This document shows positions 53,231 through 61,860 of a stretch of DNA of 64,000 nucleotides, in pieces. The position numbers and the translations under genes are program-made. Source of the stretch: Pseudorhodoferax sp965279475 (GTDB lineage: Bacteria; Pseudomonadota; Gammaproteobacteria; Burkholderiales; Burkholderiaceae_C). The notes below the pieces were generated by a model that did no database searches, had not been told where the DNA came from, and saw nothing but the letters and a program-made list of their open reading frames with translations. Location: assembly GCA_965279475.1 (NCBI GenBank), contig CBDIIA010000003.1:2604001-2668000 (forward strand), in the 5' to 3' direction. Within the stretch, counting starts at the first letter, position 1; every line of letters starts with the position of its first letter.

Positions 53231-54463
53231 ATGGGCAGTCTGCTTCCGCTTGCGATCACGCTGCTGATCCAGTCGTTCAGCTCGCTGGCGCTGGTGGTGG
53301 TGCCGGTGCTGGTGCCGACGCTCACGGGCGTACCACGGCTGACGGCCGCGGGCATCGGCCTGTATCTGGTCTGCGGTTATGCGGGCGCTGTCACCGGAAG
53401 TCTGGGCGCGAGTCTGTGCGTCGAACGCTGGGGCGCGATTCGCGCCAGCCGCTATGCCTTGATGCTGTCGGCCGTGGGCATGTTGATCGCGGCCTGGCGC
53501 CCGAGCGCGATGCCGCTGGCGGCTCTGCTGATCGGCATCGGTTACGGGCCCATCACCCCGGCAAGCTCGCATCTGTTGATCCAGACCACGCCGCGCGCGC
53601 GCCGCAGCTTCGTGTTCTCGGTCAAGCAGACTGGCGTGCCGCTGGGGGTGGCGCTGGCCGGCCTGATCGTGCCGCCGATGGCGCCCGTGTTCGACTGGGC
53701 CTGGACGCTGACATTGCTGGCGGGTTCCTGCGTCGCCGTGGCCACGATGGCGCTGCCGATCCAGGCCCAGCTCGACAGCCCGATCGAGCGGGCGACGCCG
53801 CGGCCTGCAGACCTTGGCGCGCCGGGCTGGCGCCGGGCGGCGACGATGGTGTCGCCCTTGTTTCGCCCGCTGGCGCTGATCTTCGGGCAGCGCGACCTGC
53901 GCAGTCTGGCCATGGTGTCGTTCCTGTTCTCCACCATCCAGATGTCGTTCACCAGCTACATCGTCAGCTACCTCACGCATGACCTGGCGCTGGCCGCGGT
54001 GCTGGCGGGCATGCTGCTGGCAGTCTCGCAACTGGGCGGCGTGGCCGGACGCATTGCCTGGGGTTACCTCAGCGACCGGGTGACCGGCCCGCTGCCGATG
54101 CTGGCCATGCTCGCCACCGTGATCGCCCTGTGCGCCCTGTCGACGGCCGGACTCAAGTGGTTGAGCCAGCCGCCGCCCACGCTGTTGATCGGCGGCCTGA
54201 TGCTGGTGTTCGGCGCCACGGCCAGCGGCTGGAACGGTGTGTACCTGGCGGAAGTCGCCACCCGCGCACCACCCGGCAAGGCCGGCACCGCGACGGCCGG
54301 CACCTTGGCCTGTACTTTTTTCGGCGTGATCGTCGGCGCGCCGCTGTTCGGCGCACTGGCATCCGGCAAGGGTGGCTTTCCGGCGGGGTTTCTGGCCCTG
54401 GCGCTATCGGCTTGTGCGGCAGTTGCGGTGCTGCTGTTCCTGATTCGCAACCCGGCGAAGTGA
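53231..54463 (+). CDS. MFS transporter
   Basis: A 410-residue membrane protein with twelve predicted helices and a central cytoplasmic loop (about 175-220). The first half shows CVERWGAIRASRYALML and RRSFVFSVKQTGVPLGVALA, typical of CynX/NimT- and sugar-phosphate-like MFS members. The second half has GRIAWGYLSDR. It is 21 bp after the Bug gene. It might import or export the compound handled by the neighbouring reductase; substrate not predictable. Confidence 0.88.
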   Translation: MGSLLPLAITLLIQSFSSLALVVVPVLVPTLTGVPRLTAAGIGLYLVCGYAGAVTGSLGASLCVERWGAIRASRYALMLSAVGMLIAAWRPSAMPLAALLIGIGYGPITPASSHLLIQTTPRARRSFVFSVKQTGVPLGVALAGLIVPPMAPVFDWAWTLTLLAGSCVAVATMALPIQAQLDSPIERATPRPADLGAPGWRRAATMVSPLFRPLALIFGQRDLRSLAMVSFLFSTIQMSFTSYIVSYLTHDLALAAVLAGMLLAVSQLGGVAGRIAWGYLSDRVTGPLPMLAMLATVIALCALSTAGLKWLSQPPPTLLIGGLMLVFGATASGWNGVYLAEVATRAPPGKAGTATAGTLACTFFGVIVGAPLFGALASGKGGFPAGFLALALSACAAVAVLLFLIRNPAK

Positions 54464-54502
54464 GTTGCAAGTTGCGGCCGACCATCTGCCGCACACCACA
54501 CG

Positions 54503-54873
54503 TCAAGCCGGCAAGTGAAACGTCGGCAGCTGCCAGCCCCCGAACACTGTGCCCAATCGCAAGCCCACCACCGTGACGAAGCCCAGCACGAAGGCCAAGC
54601 GTTGCGGCAAGCCCAGCGCCTGCAGCAACAGGTACAGCACAATGCCATGGTCAGCAACGCGGCGGCACCGATGGCCAACAGGTAGCGCACATCACGGATC
54701 CAGAAGATCGGATGGCGGCCCAGCAGCAGATCCCGCAGGGTGCCCCCGCCGATCGCGGTCAATGCCGCCAGCACCAACACGCCAAACAGATCGAGCCCTT
54801 CACGCCCCGCGGCCAGTGCGCCACTGACCGCGAACACGGCGACGCCCAGCAGGTCGGATACGAACATCAGCAT
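54503..54873 (-). pseudogene. TRIC/UPF0126 (YicG-like) channel gene with internal deletion
   Basis: AGGAG precedes an ATG that opens MLMFVSDLLGVAVFAVSGAL and continues through the first TRIC module (LDLFGVLVLAALTAIGGGTL, then HPIFWIRD). After AAALLTMA the sequence jumps, with a frame change, to the last helix of the second module (VLYLLLQALGLPQRLAFVLG, VTVVGLRLG) and a stop. Roughly 85-90 residues of the normal ~200 are missing. The product would be non-functional. Confidence 0.8.
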
Positions 54874-54920
54874 CCTGGATCTCCTGGGCGCATTCTCTGT
54901 CTGCTGCACTGGGAACTCAA

Positions 54921-55067
54921 GATGCGTTCGTCGCCCACGCCTTGTGGAGCGCGATTCCGCTGCACAAGCGGCAACCAGGTGCTGCATTTCTTCAAGAACA
55001 TCGCGCCGGTGGGCGGGTTCCTGTTGATGACGGTGGTGGATGCTGCTGCGGCGCAGTCCTGGCTAGA
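54921..55067 (+). pseudogene. DoxX-family C-terminal remnant
   Basis: The first part reads DAFVAHALWSAIP in one frame. After a frame change near 54970 it continues NQVLHFFKNIAPVGGFLLMT and ends SWLD. The FMKN-x-A-x-x-GG-like core is typical of the last helix of DoxX proteins. No start or N-terminal region is visible. It lies in the 459-bp gap between the TRIC remnant and the large surface-protein gene. Confidence 0.6.
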
Positions 55068-55212
55068 CACACATCGCTTTCCAACAACCCAGCTCTGCAT
55101 GCCATCCCTTGCCCCTTGGTTGCGCGTTGGCAAGACGCTCATCGGCATCGCCGGCTGGGCAGTCCCCTCGACGTTGCTGGCTCCGTCAAGTCAAAAGCCA
55201 TAAATCAATAAT

Positions 55213-55246
55213 TTGACATTTTTGGTACTAAAAGTTACATATAGAT
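55213..55246 (+). promoter_or_regulatory. sigma-70-like promoter of the large surface-protein gene
   Basis: A perfect -35 TTGACA at 55213-55218 is followed, about 17 bp on, by the AT-rich TACATATAGAT around the -10 position. The surrounding 60 bp are markedly AT-rich for this genome. It sits about 90 bp before the chosen start codon. Confidence 0.5.
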
Positions 55247-55332
55247 TGCACAGGTGTTTTGTGATCGATTTGCAGCTCTGAGTCGTGAGCGTGCACGCGA
55301 CGCAGCTCTTTGTTCCCAGCGAGGATCCGGTC

Positions 55333-58300
55333 ATGATTTACCCCATTGCAAGCCGCCATGCCCGCCGGGCACTGGCCGTGATGAGCTTCTTCGCCGCCGG
55401 ATGGGCCCATGCGGCCTCGGTCGATCTGGTGGTCAACGTGTCGGCCGACAAAGCCAACTACACCGCGGCCGAGCTGGAAACCTATACGGTGGTGCTGACC
55501 AACCGGGGCCCGGCCAACGCCACCAATGCCACGTTCAGCTTGGATGTGCCGAGCACGCGCAGTTCTGCCCTGCCGTGGAACTCCAGCGTCACTTGCGTAG
55601 CGTCAGGCGGGGCAGTGTGCCCCGCCTCTTACACCTTGCCGCTCGGCACGACCACCCTGCGTGGTACGGTGCCCAGCCTGCCGCTGAACGGCAAACTTAC
55701 CTTGACGGTGCCAGCACCCGGATCTGTCGCGTCGTTTGTCAGCGGCGCGATGAACGTGGTGGCCAAGGTGGCGCCGGGCGCAACGGACACCAACGCCGAC
55801 AGCCGCACCGACACCAGCAACATCTTTGTCTACATCGCGCCCCCTCGGTTGGGCTTCGGCACGGCGGTGGCAGGGCCCGCCACCCTCGCGGCGCCCGGCA
55901 ATACCCAGGCGACCTACACCGTGGTGTTGCAGAACACCAGCGCCGACACCAACGACATCGTCTCGCGCATGGCGCTGGCGGCGGCCCAGGGCACCGGCTC
56001 CGCGAGTGCGCTGGACTATCTGCCCGGCACCAGGTTCAACAGCATCAGTTGCACGGCGGCCACCGGCGGCGCCAGTTGCGCCAACGTGGTGGCCACGGTG
56101 AATGCGCCGTTTCAGCCCACCATCATCTCGCCCCAGCCGGTGCCGCTGGTGAACCTGACCAACTCCAACAGCAGCGTCGGCCAAAGCATAGGCGCCACCC
56201 AGATGCCGGGGGGCAGCAGCCTGACGCTGACGGTGGTGGTGGACGTGGGCGTGGCGGCCTGCAGCACCGGTGGCCCGGCCGACAACCGGGCGTTGACGTT
56301 GACATCCACGGTGCGCAACATCAGCCCGAGCGGGCGCGGCGAAGTGCCGGCCACGGCAGGCGACAACACCGCCGTGCAAACCACTGCGGTAGCGGCCTTG
56401 CAATGCCTCACCGGCGATCTGGTCGTCAACACCATCACCCAGCCCGCCGGCCAGACCAGCGCCGGCGTGGGGCCCAACGCGCCGTTCAGCTACACCGTCA
56501 CCTACAGCAACGCCGCTGGGGGCACCGCCACCAACGTGCCCCTGCAGTTCGGTTTTGGCTGGCCGGTGGCGGGCGGCAGCCTGAACACGCCGAGCTGCGT
56601 GGCGGCGGGCGGGGCCGTGTGTCCTGCGGCATACAGCCTCTCCGGCAGCATCTCCAGCGCGGCGTCGCCGAGCCTGCCCGCCGGTGGCAGCCTGCAAGTC
56701 ACCTACACCGGCACCAGCGGCGCCGACACCACACAGCAGTGCCAGCCGCTGTACGCCACCGTGCAAGCCGCCATCACGCCGCCCAGCGACTTCCTGGACA
56801 CCAACTACGATCTGGCCAACCCGGTGTTCCAGACCAACACCAACCGCATGGGGAACAACTCCTACCAGGTGATCAGCCAAGCCAACATCGGCGTGCCCTG
56901 CGGGCCGAGCTTCGATGCCGTGGCCACCAAGTCGGGACCGTACTCGGACTTTGCGGCCACCATCCTGGCGCCGCTGCCGCTGAAGCCCGGGCAGTACGTG
57001 TACTTCAAGACGTCGGCCAGCAACGCGGCGCCGGGCCTGCCATTCACCGACTATGCGATCGGCGATTTTGTCCAGAATCTCTACCTGGGCGACACCGGCG
57101 CCTACAACGACATCGGCAGTGCCAGCAACCGGATCGAGATGGCGGCCAAACCGGGTGACCCCCCTGGTTTGTCGGTACCACCGAACTACACCAGCCCTTT
57201 GCCACCAACCGTGGCGATTTCCCAGTTCGACATGGGCGTGCACTGCACCGCTTCCGGCGGGGCGGTGTGCCCCGACTTCGCCGTGCCCGGCAGCAGTGGT
57301 GGTGGCGGCGTGGGCTATTGGCACTCCGGTGGTTGGAACGCCTACTGGTCAGGCCCCACCAAACCGGTGTTTCCCGTGGGCGGGCGGCTGGATTTTGTAT
57401 CGACCTACCGCGTACCGCCGCTCAATCCGCTGTACTCGGCCAGCGGTTGCTTCGGCACCGGTGAATTGGTCACCGGCAGCAACCTGGCCTTCTTCGGCGC
57501 GGTCATCGTCGACCCACTGGGCAGCGACCGCACCACCAGCAATGACGACGTGCAAGTGCCGTTGTCGGTCAACCTGCCGGCCTGCGACCAGACGCTGGCC
57601 GTCACCAAGACGATCTCAGCCCCGGGGGTGCCGGCCTCTGGCCTGCTGGACTACACCATCGTGGTGACCAACACCAGCGCCAACACCCTGGACCTGCCGA
57701 AACTCATCGACTACACCAACGACACTTTGGCGCCGGTGATGACCATCACCTGCCAGTCGACCACACTGGGCGCGGTGTGCCCAAGTTTCACGCCGCAGCA
57801 GGGGGTGAAGGTGCTGGCCGACGGCAGCAGCCGGCCCATCAATGGCCTGGACACCACGCAAAATGTGCTGCCCGCCTTCGATTTCGTCTGGGGCAGCCCC
57901 GGCGCGGCCACCATGCCGCCCAATTCGACGGTGACCTTCCACGTCACCGCGCAGTACCCGGTGGGCCAGATTCCGCTCAGCAACATCGTCCTGTTCACCG
58001 GCGCCGAGGAGTCGCTGACCGGGCGCTGGCCCACGGTGGGTGCCACCGCCGGGCCGACCGTGCCCTCGGCCGGCGCCTTCGGTGTCGCCAAATCGGTGGC
58101 GCCGCAACAGGCCCTGCCAGGGCAGACGGTGAGCTACTCGGTGGACGCGCTGAACTACGTGACGGACGCCACCAACGTGGCGTTCAACGACGCGGTATCG
58201 GCCGCCATGGCCGCCGCCAACCCGGCGGGCTTCAGCAACCTGGCCTGCCGCCCCCTCACCACCGCCGACAACGTGTTCCCGCCCACCACCACGGTGGTGG

Positions 58301-59760
58301 CGGCCACCTGCCCCGTCTTCACCAGCGCGGCCAGCGGCATCACCGCGACCATCCCGCTGTTCCCGGCGAACAGCGGTTTCCGGCTGACCTACAACGCCAT
58401 CGCCCCGGCCACCAGCAGCTCGGTGCCCAACATCGTGCAACTGCAGCACACGGCCAACATCGTCACCATCGGCGACGCCAACAGCCAGGTGAACTACGGC
58501 GTGTTTGCCGTCGTGCTGCTGAGCGGCAATGTGTTCAACGACGTGAATGGCAGCCAGGTCAAGGACGGCGGCGAAACGTCCACCACGCTGCCGGCCGGGC
58601 TGCAGGCCGTCATCACCGACAGCAATGGTGTGCTGGTGGCCACGGTGCCCATCGACGCCAACGGCAACTACAGCGCACCGGTGCCCGGCAACGCGAGCTA
58701 CACCGTGACCGTGACACCGCCTGCGGGTTGGCTGACCACCGGCGAGAACCTGGCGGGTGTGCCGGACGGCGCCGCCAACGGCCAGCAGACCGTGGCCGTG
58801 GGCACGGTCGACCGGCCGGATGTGAACTTCGGCATCGAGCAGCCCCCGGTGGCGGGCAACGCCTTGTACCCGAGCCAGCCCAACCCTGGCGGCACAGCCA
58901 CGGTGCCGGTGGGCGCCGGCGCGTTCACCGGCGTGTTGCCCAGCGGCGTGACCGGCACCAACGCCAGCGATCCGGCCCCCGGCGCGGTGACCAGCGTGAC
59001 CATTCCGCGCTTCCCCAGCAACACCACCACCATCACGATCAACGGGGTGACCTACACCGCCGCGACCTTCCCGCCGGCGGGTGTGACGGTGACCGTGGCG
59101 CAACTGGCCGGCATGGTGCTGGACCCGGTGGACGGCGCGGTGTCGGTGGTGATTCCCTACACCGTGGCCGATGCCGCGGGCAAGGTGTCGGCCGAGGGCA
59201 GTGTGACCTTGCCGCTGGTGATCGGGCCGGACGTCAGCACCACCACCTCGGTGGTGAACAACAACAATGGCACAAGCACCTTCACCGTGGTCACCCGCAA
59301 TGCGCCGGCGGTGGGCACGGCAAACAACACCGTGACCACGTTGCAACTGCCGACGGGTCTGGCAGGCGTGACGGCCAGCAACGGCGGCATCTACGACCCG
59401 GCCACCGGCCTGGTGACATGGCCGCCCATCACGCTGGTGCCGGGCGCCAGCAACCCGACGCCGCAAACCGTCACCATGCCGTACACGACCGGCACCACCG
59501 TCCGGGGGGATGCGACGGTCACCACCACCGGCGAGGCCAGCACGGTGCTGGCCAACAACCCCAGCAACGCGGGCCTGGGCAGCGGCTTGCCCGCAGGCAT
59601 TCCGACGCTGGGCGAGTGGGGGCTGTGGCTGCTGACGGGCCTGATGCTGCTGGCGGGTGGGCTGCGCGCCCGGCGGCGGCGCCCGCCGGCGCCGGCCAGC
59701 CGGCGGGTGCTGCCGGTCGGAGAAATCGGCTCCACGACGCAAGACGCCCAAGGTAGCTAG
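55333..59760 (+). CDS. giant cell-surface repeat protein (DUF11-like, SdrD_B-like) with IPTL-CTERM tail
   Basis: A 1475-residue exported protein. A signal peptide (MIYPIASRHARRALAVMSFF, ending AHAAS) is followed by several DUF11-type beta-sandwich repeats (YTVVLTNRGPANATNATFSL and similar at intervals to about residue 1050). These share a recurring short disulfide-like motif C-x-A-x-GGAVCP. An SdrD_B-like domain (from about 1066: LSGNVFNDVNGSQVKDGGE) and two more Ig-like repeats follow. The sorting tail GIPTLGEWG starts near I1423, with a hydrophobic helix and RARRRR. An unusual 28-residue extension follows the arginines. Start chosen for its signal peptide and GAGG 8 bp upstream. Likely an adhesin or matrix protein. 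Confidence 0.88.
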   Translation: MIYPIASRHARRALAVMSFFAAGWAHAASVDLVVNVSADKANYTAAELETYTVVLTNRGPANATNATFSLDVPSTRSSALPWNSSVTCVASGGAVCPASYTLPLGTTTLRGTVPSLPLNGKLTLTVPAPGSVASFVSGAMNVVAKVAPGATDTNADSRTDTSNIFVYIAPPRLGFGTAVAGPATLAAPGNTQATYTVVLQNTSADTNDIVSRMALAAAQGTGSASALDYLPGTRFNSISCTAATGGASCANVVATVNAPFQPTIISPQPVPLVNLTNSNSSVGQSIGATQMPGGSSLTLTVVVDVGVAACSTGGPADNRALTLTSTVRNISPSGRGEVPATAGDNTAVQTTAVAALQCLTGDLVVNTITQPAGQTSAGVGPNAPFSYTVTYSNAAGGTATNVPLQFGFGWPVAGGSLNTPSCVAAGGAVCPAAYSLSGSISSAASPSLPAGGSLQVTYTGTSGADTTQQCQPLYATVQAAITPPSDFLDTNYDLANPVFQTNTNRMGNNSYQVISQANIGVPCGPSFDAVATKSGPYSDFAATILAPLPLKPGQYVYFKTSASNAAPGLPFTDYAIGDFVQNLYLGDTGAYNDIGSASNRIEMAAKPGDPPGLSVPPNYTSPLPPTVAISQFDMGVHCTASGGAVCPDFAVPGSSGGGGVGYWHSGGWNAYWSGPTKPVFPVGGRLDFVSTYRVPPLNPLYSASGCFGTGELVTGSNLAFFGAVIVDPLGSDRTTSNDDVQVPLSVNLPACDQTLAVTKTISAPGVPASGLLDYTIVVTNTSANTLDLPKLIDYTNDTLAPVMTITCQSTTLGAVCPSFTPQQGVKVLADGSSRPINGLDTTQNVLPAFDFVWGSPGAATMPPNSTVTFHVTAQYPVGQIPLSNIVLFTGAEESLTGRWPTVGATAGPTVPSAGAFGVAKSVAPQQALPGQTVSYSVDALNYVTDATNVAFNDAVSAAMAAANPAGFSNLACRPLTTADNVFPPTTTVVAATCPVFTSAASGITATIPLFPANSGFRLTYNAIAPATSSSVPNIVQLQHTANIVTIGDANSQVNYGVFAVVLLSGNVFNDVNGSQVKDGGETSTTLPAGLQAVITDSNGVLVATVPIDANGNYSAPVPGNASYTVTVTPPAGWLTTGENLAGVPDGAANGQQTVAVGTVDRPDVNFGIEQPPVAGNALYPSQPNPGGTATVPVGAGAFTGVLPSGVTGTNASDPAPGAVTSVTIPRFPSNTTTITINGVTYTAATFPPAGVTVTVAQLAGMVLDPVDGAVSVVIPYTVADAAGKVSAEGSVTLPLVIGPDVSTTTSVVNNNNGTSTFTVVTRNAPAVGTANNTVTTLQLPTGLAGVTASNGGIYDPATGLVTWPPITLVPGASNPTPQTVTMPYTTGTTVRGDATVTTTGEASTVLANNPSNAGLGSGLPAGIPTLGEWGLWLLTGLMLLAGGLRARRRRPPAPASRRVLPVGEIGSTTQDAQGS

Positions 59761-60671
59761 AACGCCGCCGCCGTCATCTCCACCTGCTTCAGCCGCCGCG
59801 CCATGCGGCCGATGAAGTTCTGCGTCACGTGCGGCAGCACACGTTGGCTGGGCACGACGATGCCGACCTGCAGCTGGTTCAGCTCGGGCAGGTCGAACGG
59901 CCGCCACACCACCTCGCCGCGCGACAGCTCGTCGATGAAGGCGATCTTCGAGAAACACGAGATGCCCTTGCCGGCGATGATCAGCCGCTTGAGCATCGGC
60001 GTCCAGTTGCAGGTGGCGGCGGGTTCCATCGCATCCCAGAACTGCGCGAACTCGGGCGACAGGCTGCTGCTGATGGCTGGGTGCGAACTCGACCGCAGGA
60101 ACGGGTAAGCCGCGCAGTCGCGCAGGCTCACGCTGTTCTGCTGCGCCAGCGGATGGCCGGGCGGCATCACGATGCCGAAGGGCATGGCCGCGGTGGCCAC
60201 GGCCGCCACGCCCGCCGGCAGCCGGTTCAGGAAGGTGATGCCCACGTCGGACTGGCCCGACTGCACCTGGCCCGGCACCTCCATCGGCATCGTCGAGGTG
60301 ATGGTGTAGGTGACTGCAGGAAAGTATGCCGAGAACTCTTCGACGGCGGAGGGCAGGAAGTCGATGAACAAGGAGTCCATCGACGCGACCTTGACGTGGC
60401 CGGTGCGCTCGCCCTTCAGCGCATCGAGCTCGCTACGCATCACCTGGAAGTCGTGCAGCGTGGTCTGCGCGTGTTGCAGCAGCCGCTCGCCGGCCGGGTT
60501 CAGCCGCATGCCGCCGGGCAGGCGGTCGAACAGCTCGACGCCCAGCTCGTCTTCGAGTTTCAGGATCTGCCGGTTGATCGCGCTGGCGGCGACGTAGAGT
60601 TTTTCAGAGGCCTTGCGGACCGAGCCGCAGCGCGCCACCTCGACGAAGTACTTCAGAACGCTTGCGTGCAT
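59757..60671 (-). CDS. LysR-family transcriptional regulator
   Basis: A 304-residue LysR protein. The HTH (about 3-62) has LKYFVEVARCGSVRKASEKL and AASAINRQILKLEDELGVEL. The effector domain has GHVKVASMDSLFIDFLPSAV and GITFLNRLPAGVAAVATAAM. Its stop and the stop of the convergent surface-protein gene share the palindrome CTAG. It stands upstream of the ferredoxin-enoyl-CoA hydratase-CoA transferase genes on the far side of a 39-bp gap and is a candidate regulator of that cluster. Confidence 0.9.
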   Translation of the reverse strand: MHASVLKYFVEVARCGSVRKASEKLYVAASAINRQILKLEDELGVELFDRLPGGMRLNPAGERLLQHAQTTLHDFQVMRSELDALKGERTGHVKVASMDSLFIDFLPSAVEEFSAYFPAVTYTITSTMPMEVPGQVQSGQSDVGITFLNRLPAGVAAVATAAMPFGIVMPPGHPLAQQNSVSLRDCAAYPFLRSSSHPAISSSLSPEFAQFWDAMEPAATCNWTPMLKRLIIAGKGISCFSKIAFIDELSRGEVVWRPFDLPELNQLQVGIVVPSQRVLPHVTQNFIGRMARRLKQVEMTAAAF

Positions 60672-60710
60672 GGCCTGGGCCTGAGGAGAGGGGCGATGGA
60701 AGCGGAGCCG

Positions 60711-61049
60711 TCATGCCGCGCCCCCTTGCGCCGGCCATGCGACCACCGCGGGATGATCGCACACGCGCCGGGGCGCATCGGCCGCACCGCCGGGCGATCC
60801 GAGGCCGGACACCTGGGGTTCGAAGAACTCGCGGTTGATCGCGAGAAAGGGCGCGAACTCGCCGGGCAGGCGCCGGTCTTCATGGATCGCCTCGACCGGG
60901 CAGGCGGAGATGCACACACCGCAGTCGATGCATTCGTCCGGATGGATGTACAGCGTGCGCTCGCCCTCATAGATGCAGTCGACCGGGCAGCATTTGACGC
61001 AGGCCCCATCCTTCACATCGATACAGGCAGCGGTGATCACGTGGGTCAT
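60711..61049 (-). CDS. fdxA: 7Fe ferredoxin (FdxA type)
   Basis: A 112-residue ferredoxin. N-terminal cysteines C9, C17, C21 and C25 lie in ACIDVKDGACVKCCPVDCIY, with an extra cysteine at 20. The second cluster motif is CIDCGVCISACPVEAI. This matches the 3Fe-4S plus 4Fe-4S FdxA plan, including the C-terminal helical extension. It lies 7 bp downstream of the enoyl-CoA hydratase gene in the same operon, so it may carry electrons for the FAD oxidoreductase encoded further upstream. Confidence 0.9.
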   Translation of the reverse strand: MTHVITAACIDVKDGACVKCCPVDCIYEGERTLYIHPDECIDCGVCISACPVEAIHEDRRLPGEFAPFLAINREFFEPQVSGLGSPGGAADAPRRVCDHPAVVAWPAQGGAA

Positions 61050-61056
61050 CGCAAGT

Positions 61057-61860
61057 TCACCGGCCTAGCCACACCGGCTTGCGTTTCTGCTGGAACGCGC
61101 GCACGCCCTCGTCGGCGTCTTCGGACTGCAGCGCCGCGATCACCGCCGGCAGCCGTGTCGCCTGCGCCTGCGCCGGCGACAGCGTGCCGGTCTGCCGCAC
61201 CACCTGCTTGATGGCCCGCAACGACAGCGGCGCGCAGGCGGCGATGCTCTGCACCCAGCGCGCGACGGCGGCGTCGAGTTCGGCCCGCGGCACGACCTCG
61301 TTGACCAGGCCCAGCGCCAACGCCTCGGCCGCCAACACCCGCCGCCCGGTGAACAGGATGCCCATCGCCTGGCGGAACGGGATCTGCCGCTGCAGCAGGG
61401 TCATACCGCCATCGAGTGGCATGCGGCCCACCAGCGGCTCGGGCAGGCCGAAGCTGGCCTCTTCGCAGGCCACGACCAGGTCGCAGCCCAGCACCATCTC
61501 GAAGCCGCCGCCCAGCGCCAGGCCGTTGACGCGGGCGATCACCGGGATGTTCAGGCTGTCGCGCAGCGCGATGCCGCCGAAGCCGCCCACGCGCGACGCG
61601 GCCCAGTAGTCGACGCCCTTGACCGACGGGTTCTTCATGTCGGCGCCGGCGCAGAACGCACGCTCGCCGGCACCGGTCAGCACCACCACCCGCACGTCGT
61701 CGCGCCGTTCCAGTTCGCTCCAGATCGCCTGCAATTCGGCCTCGGTCGCGAGGTCGATCGCGTTCATCACCTGCGGCCGGTCGATCGTGACCGTGGCCAC
61801 GTGGTCGGCCACGTCGAAACGCACGTTGGCGGCGCCGTCGTTGGCGGCGACCGCACTCAC
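61057..61860 (-). CDS. enoyl-CoA hydratase/isomerase-family protein
   Basis: A 267-residue crotonase-fold enzyme. The first oxyanion segment is RAFCAGADMKNPS, the second GLALGGGFEMVLGCDLVVAC. FGLPEPLVGRMPLDGGMTLL carries the likely catalytic glutamate, and RRVLAAEALALGLVNEVVP is the usual late motif. Its ATG overlaps the CoA transferase stop. In a set with a CaiB-type transferase and an FAD oxidoreductase it probably hydrates an unsaturated acyl-CoA such as a carnitine- or aromatic-acid-derived one; the substrate is not identifiable. Confidence 0.9.
   Translation of the reverse strand: MSAVAANDGAANVRFDVADHVATVTIDRPQVMNAIDLATEAELQAIWSELERRDDVRVVVLTGAGERAFCAGADMKNPSVKGVDYWAASRVGGFGGIALRDSLNIPVIARVNGLALGGGFEMVLGCDLVVACEEASFGLPEPLVGRMPLDGGMTLLQRQIPFRQAMGILFTGRRVLAAEALALGLVNEVVPRAELDAAVARWVQSIAACAPLSLRAIKQVVRQTGTLSPAQAQATRLPAVIAALQSEDADEGVRAFQQKRKPVWLGR

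Noticed and set aside
57616..59958. Long antisense frame opposite the giant surface protein
   Set aside because: Histidine/arginine/glycine-rich shadow without motifs; the sense frame has a signal peptide, domains and sorting tail.
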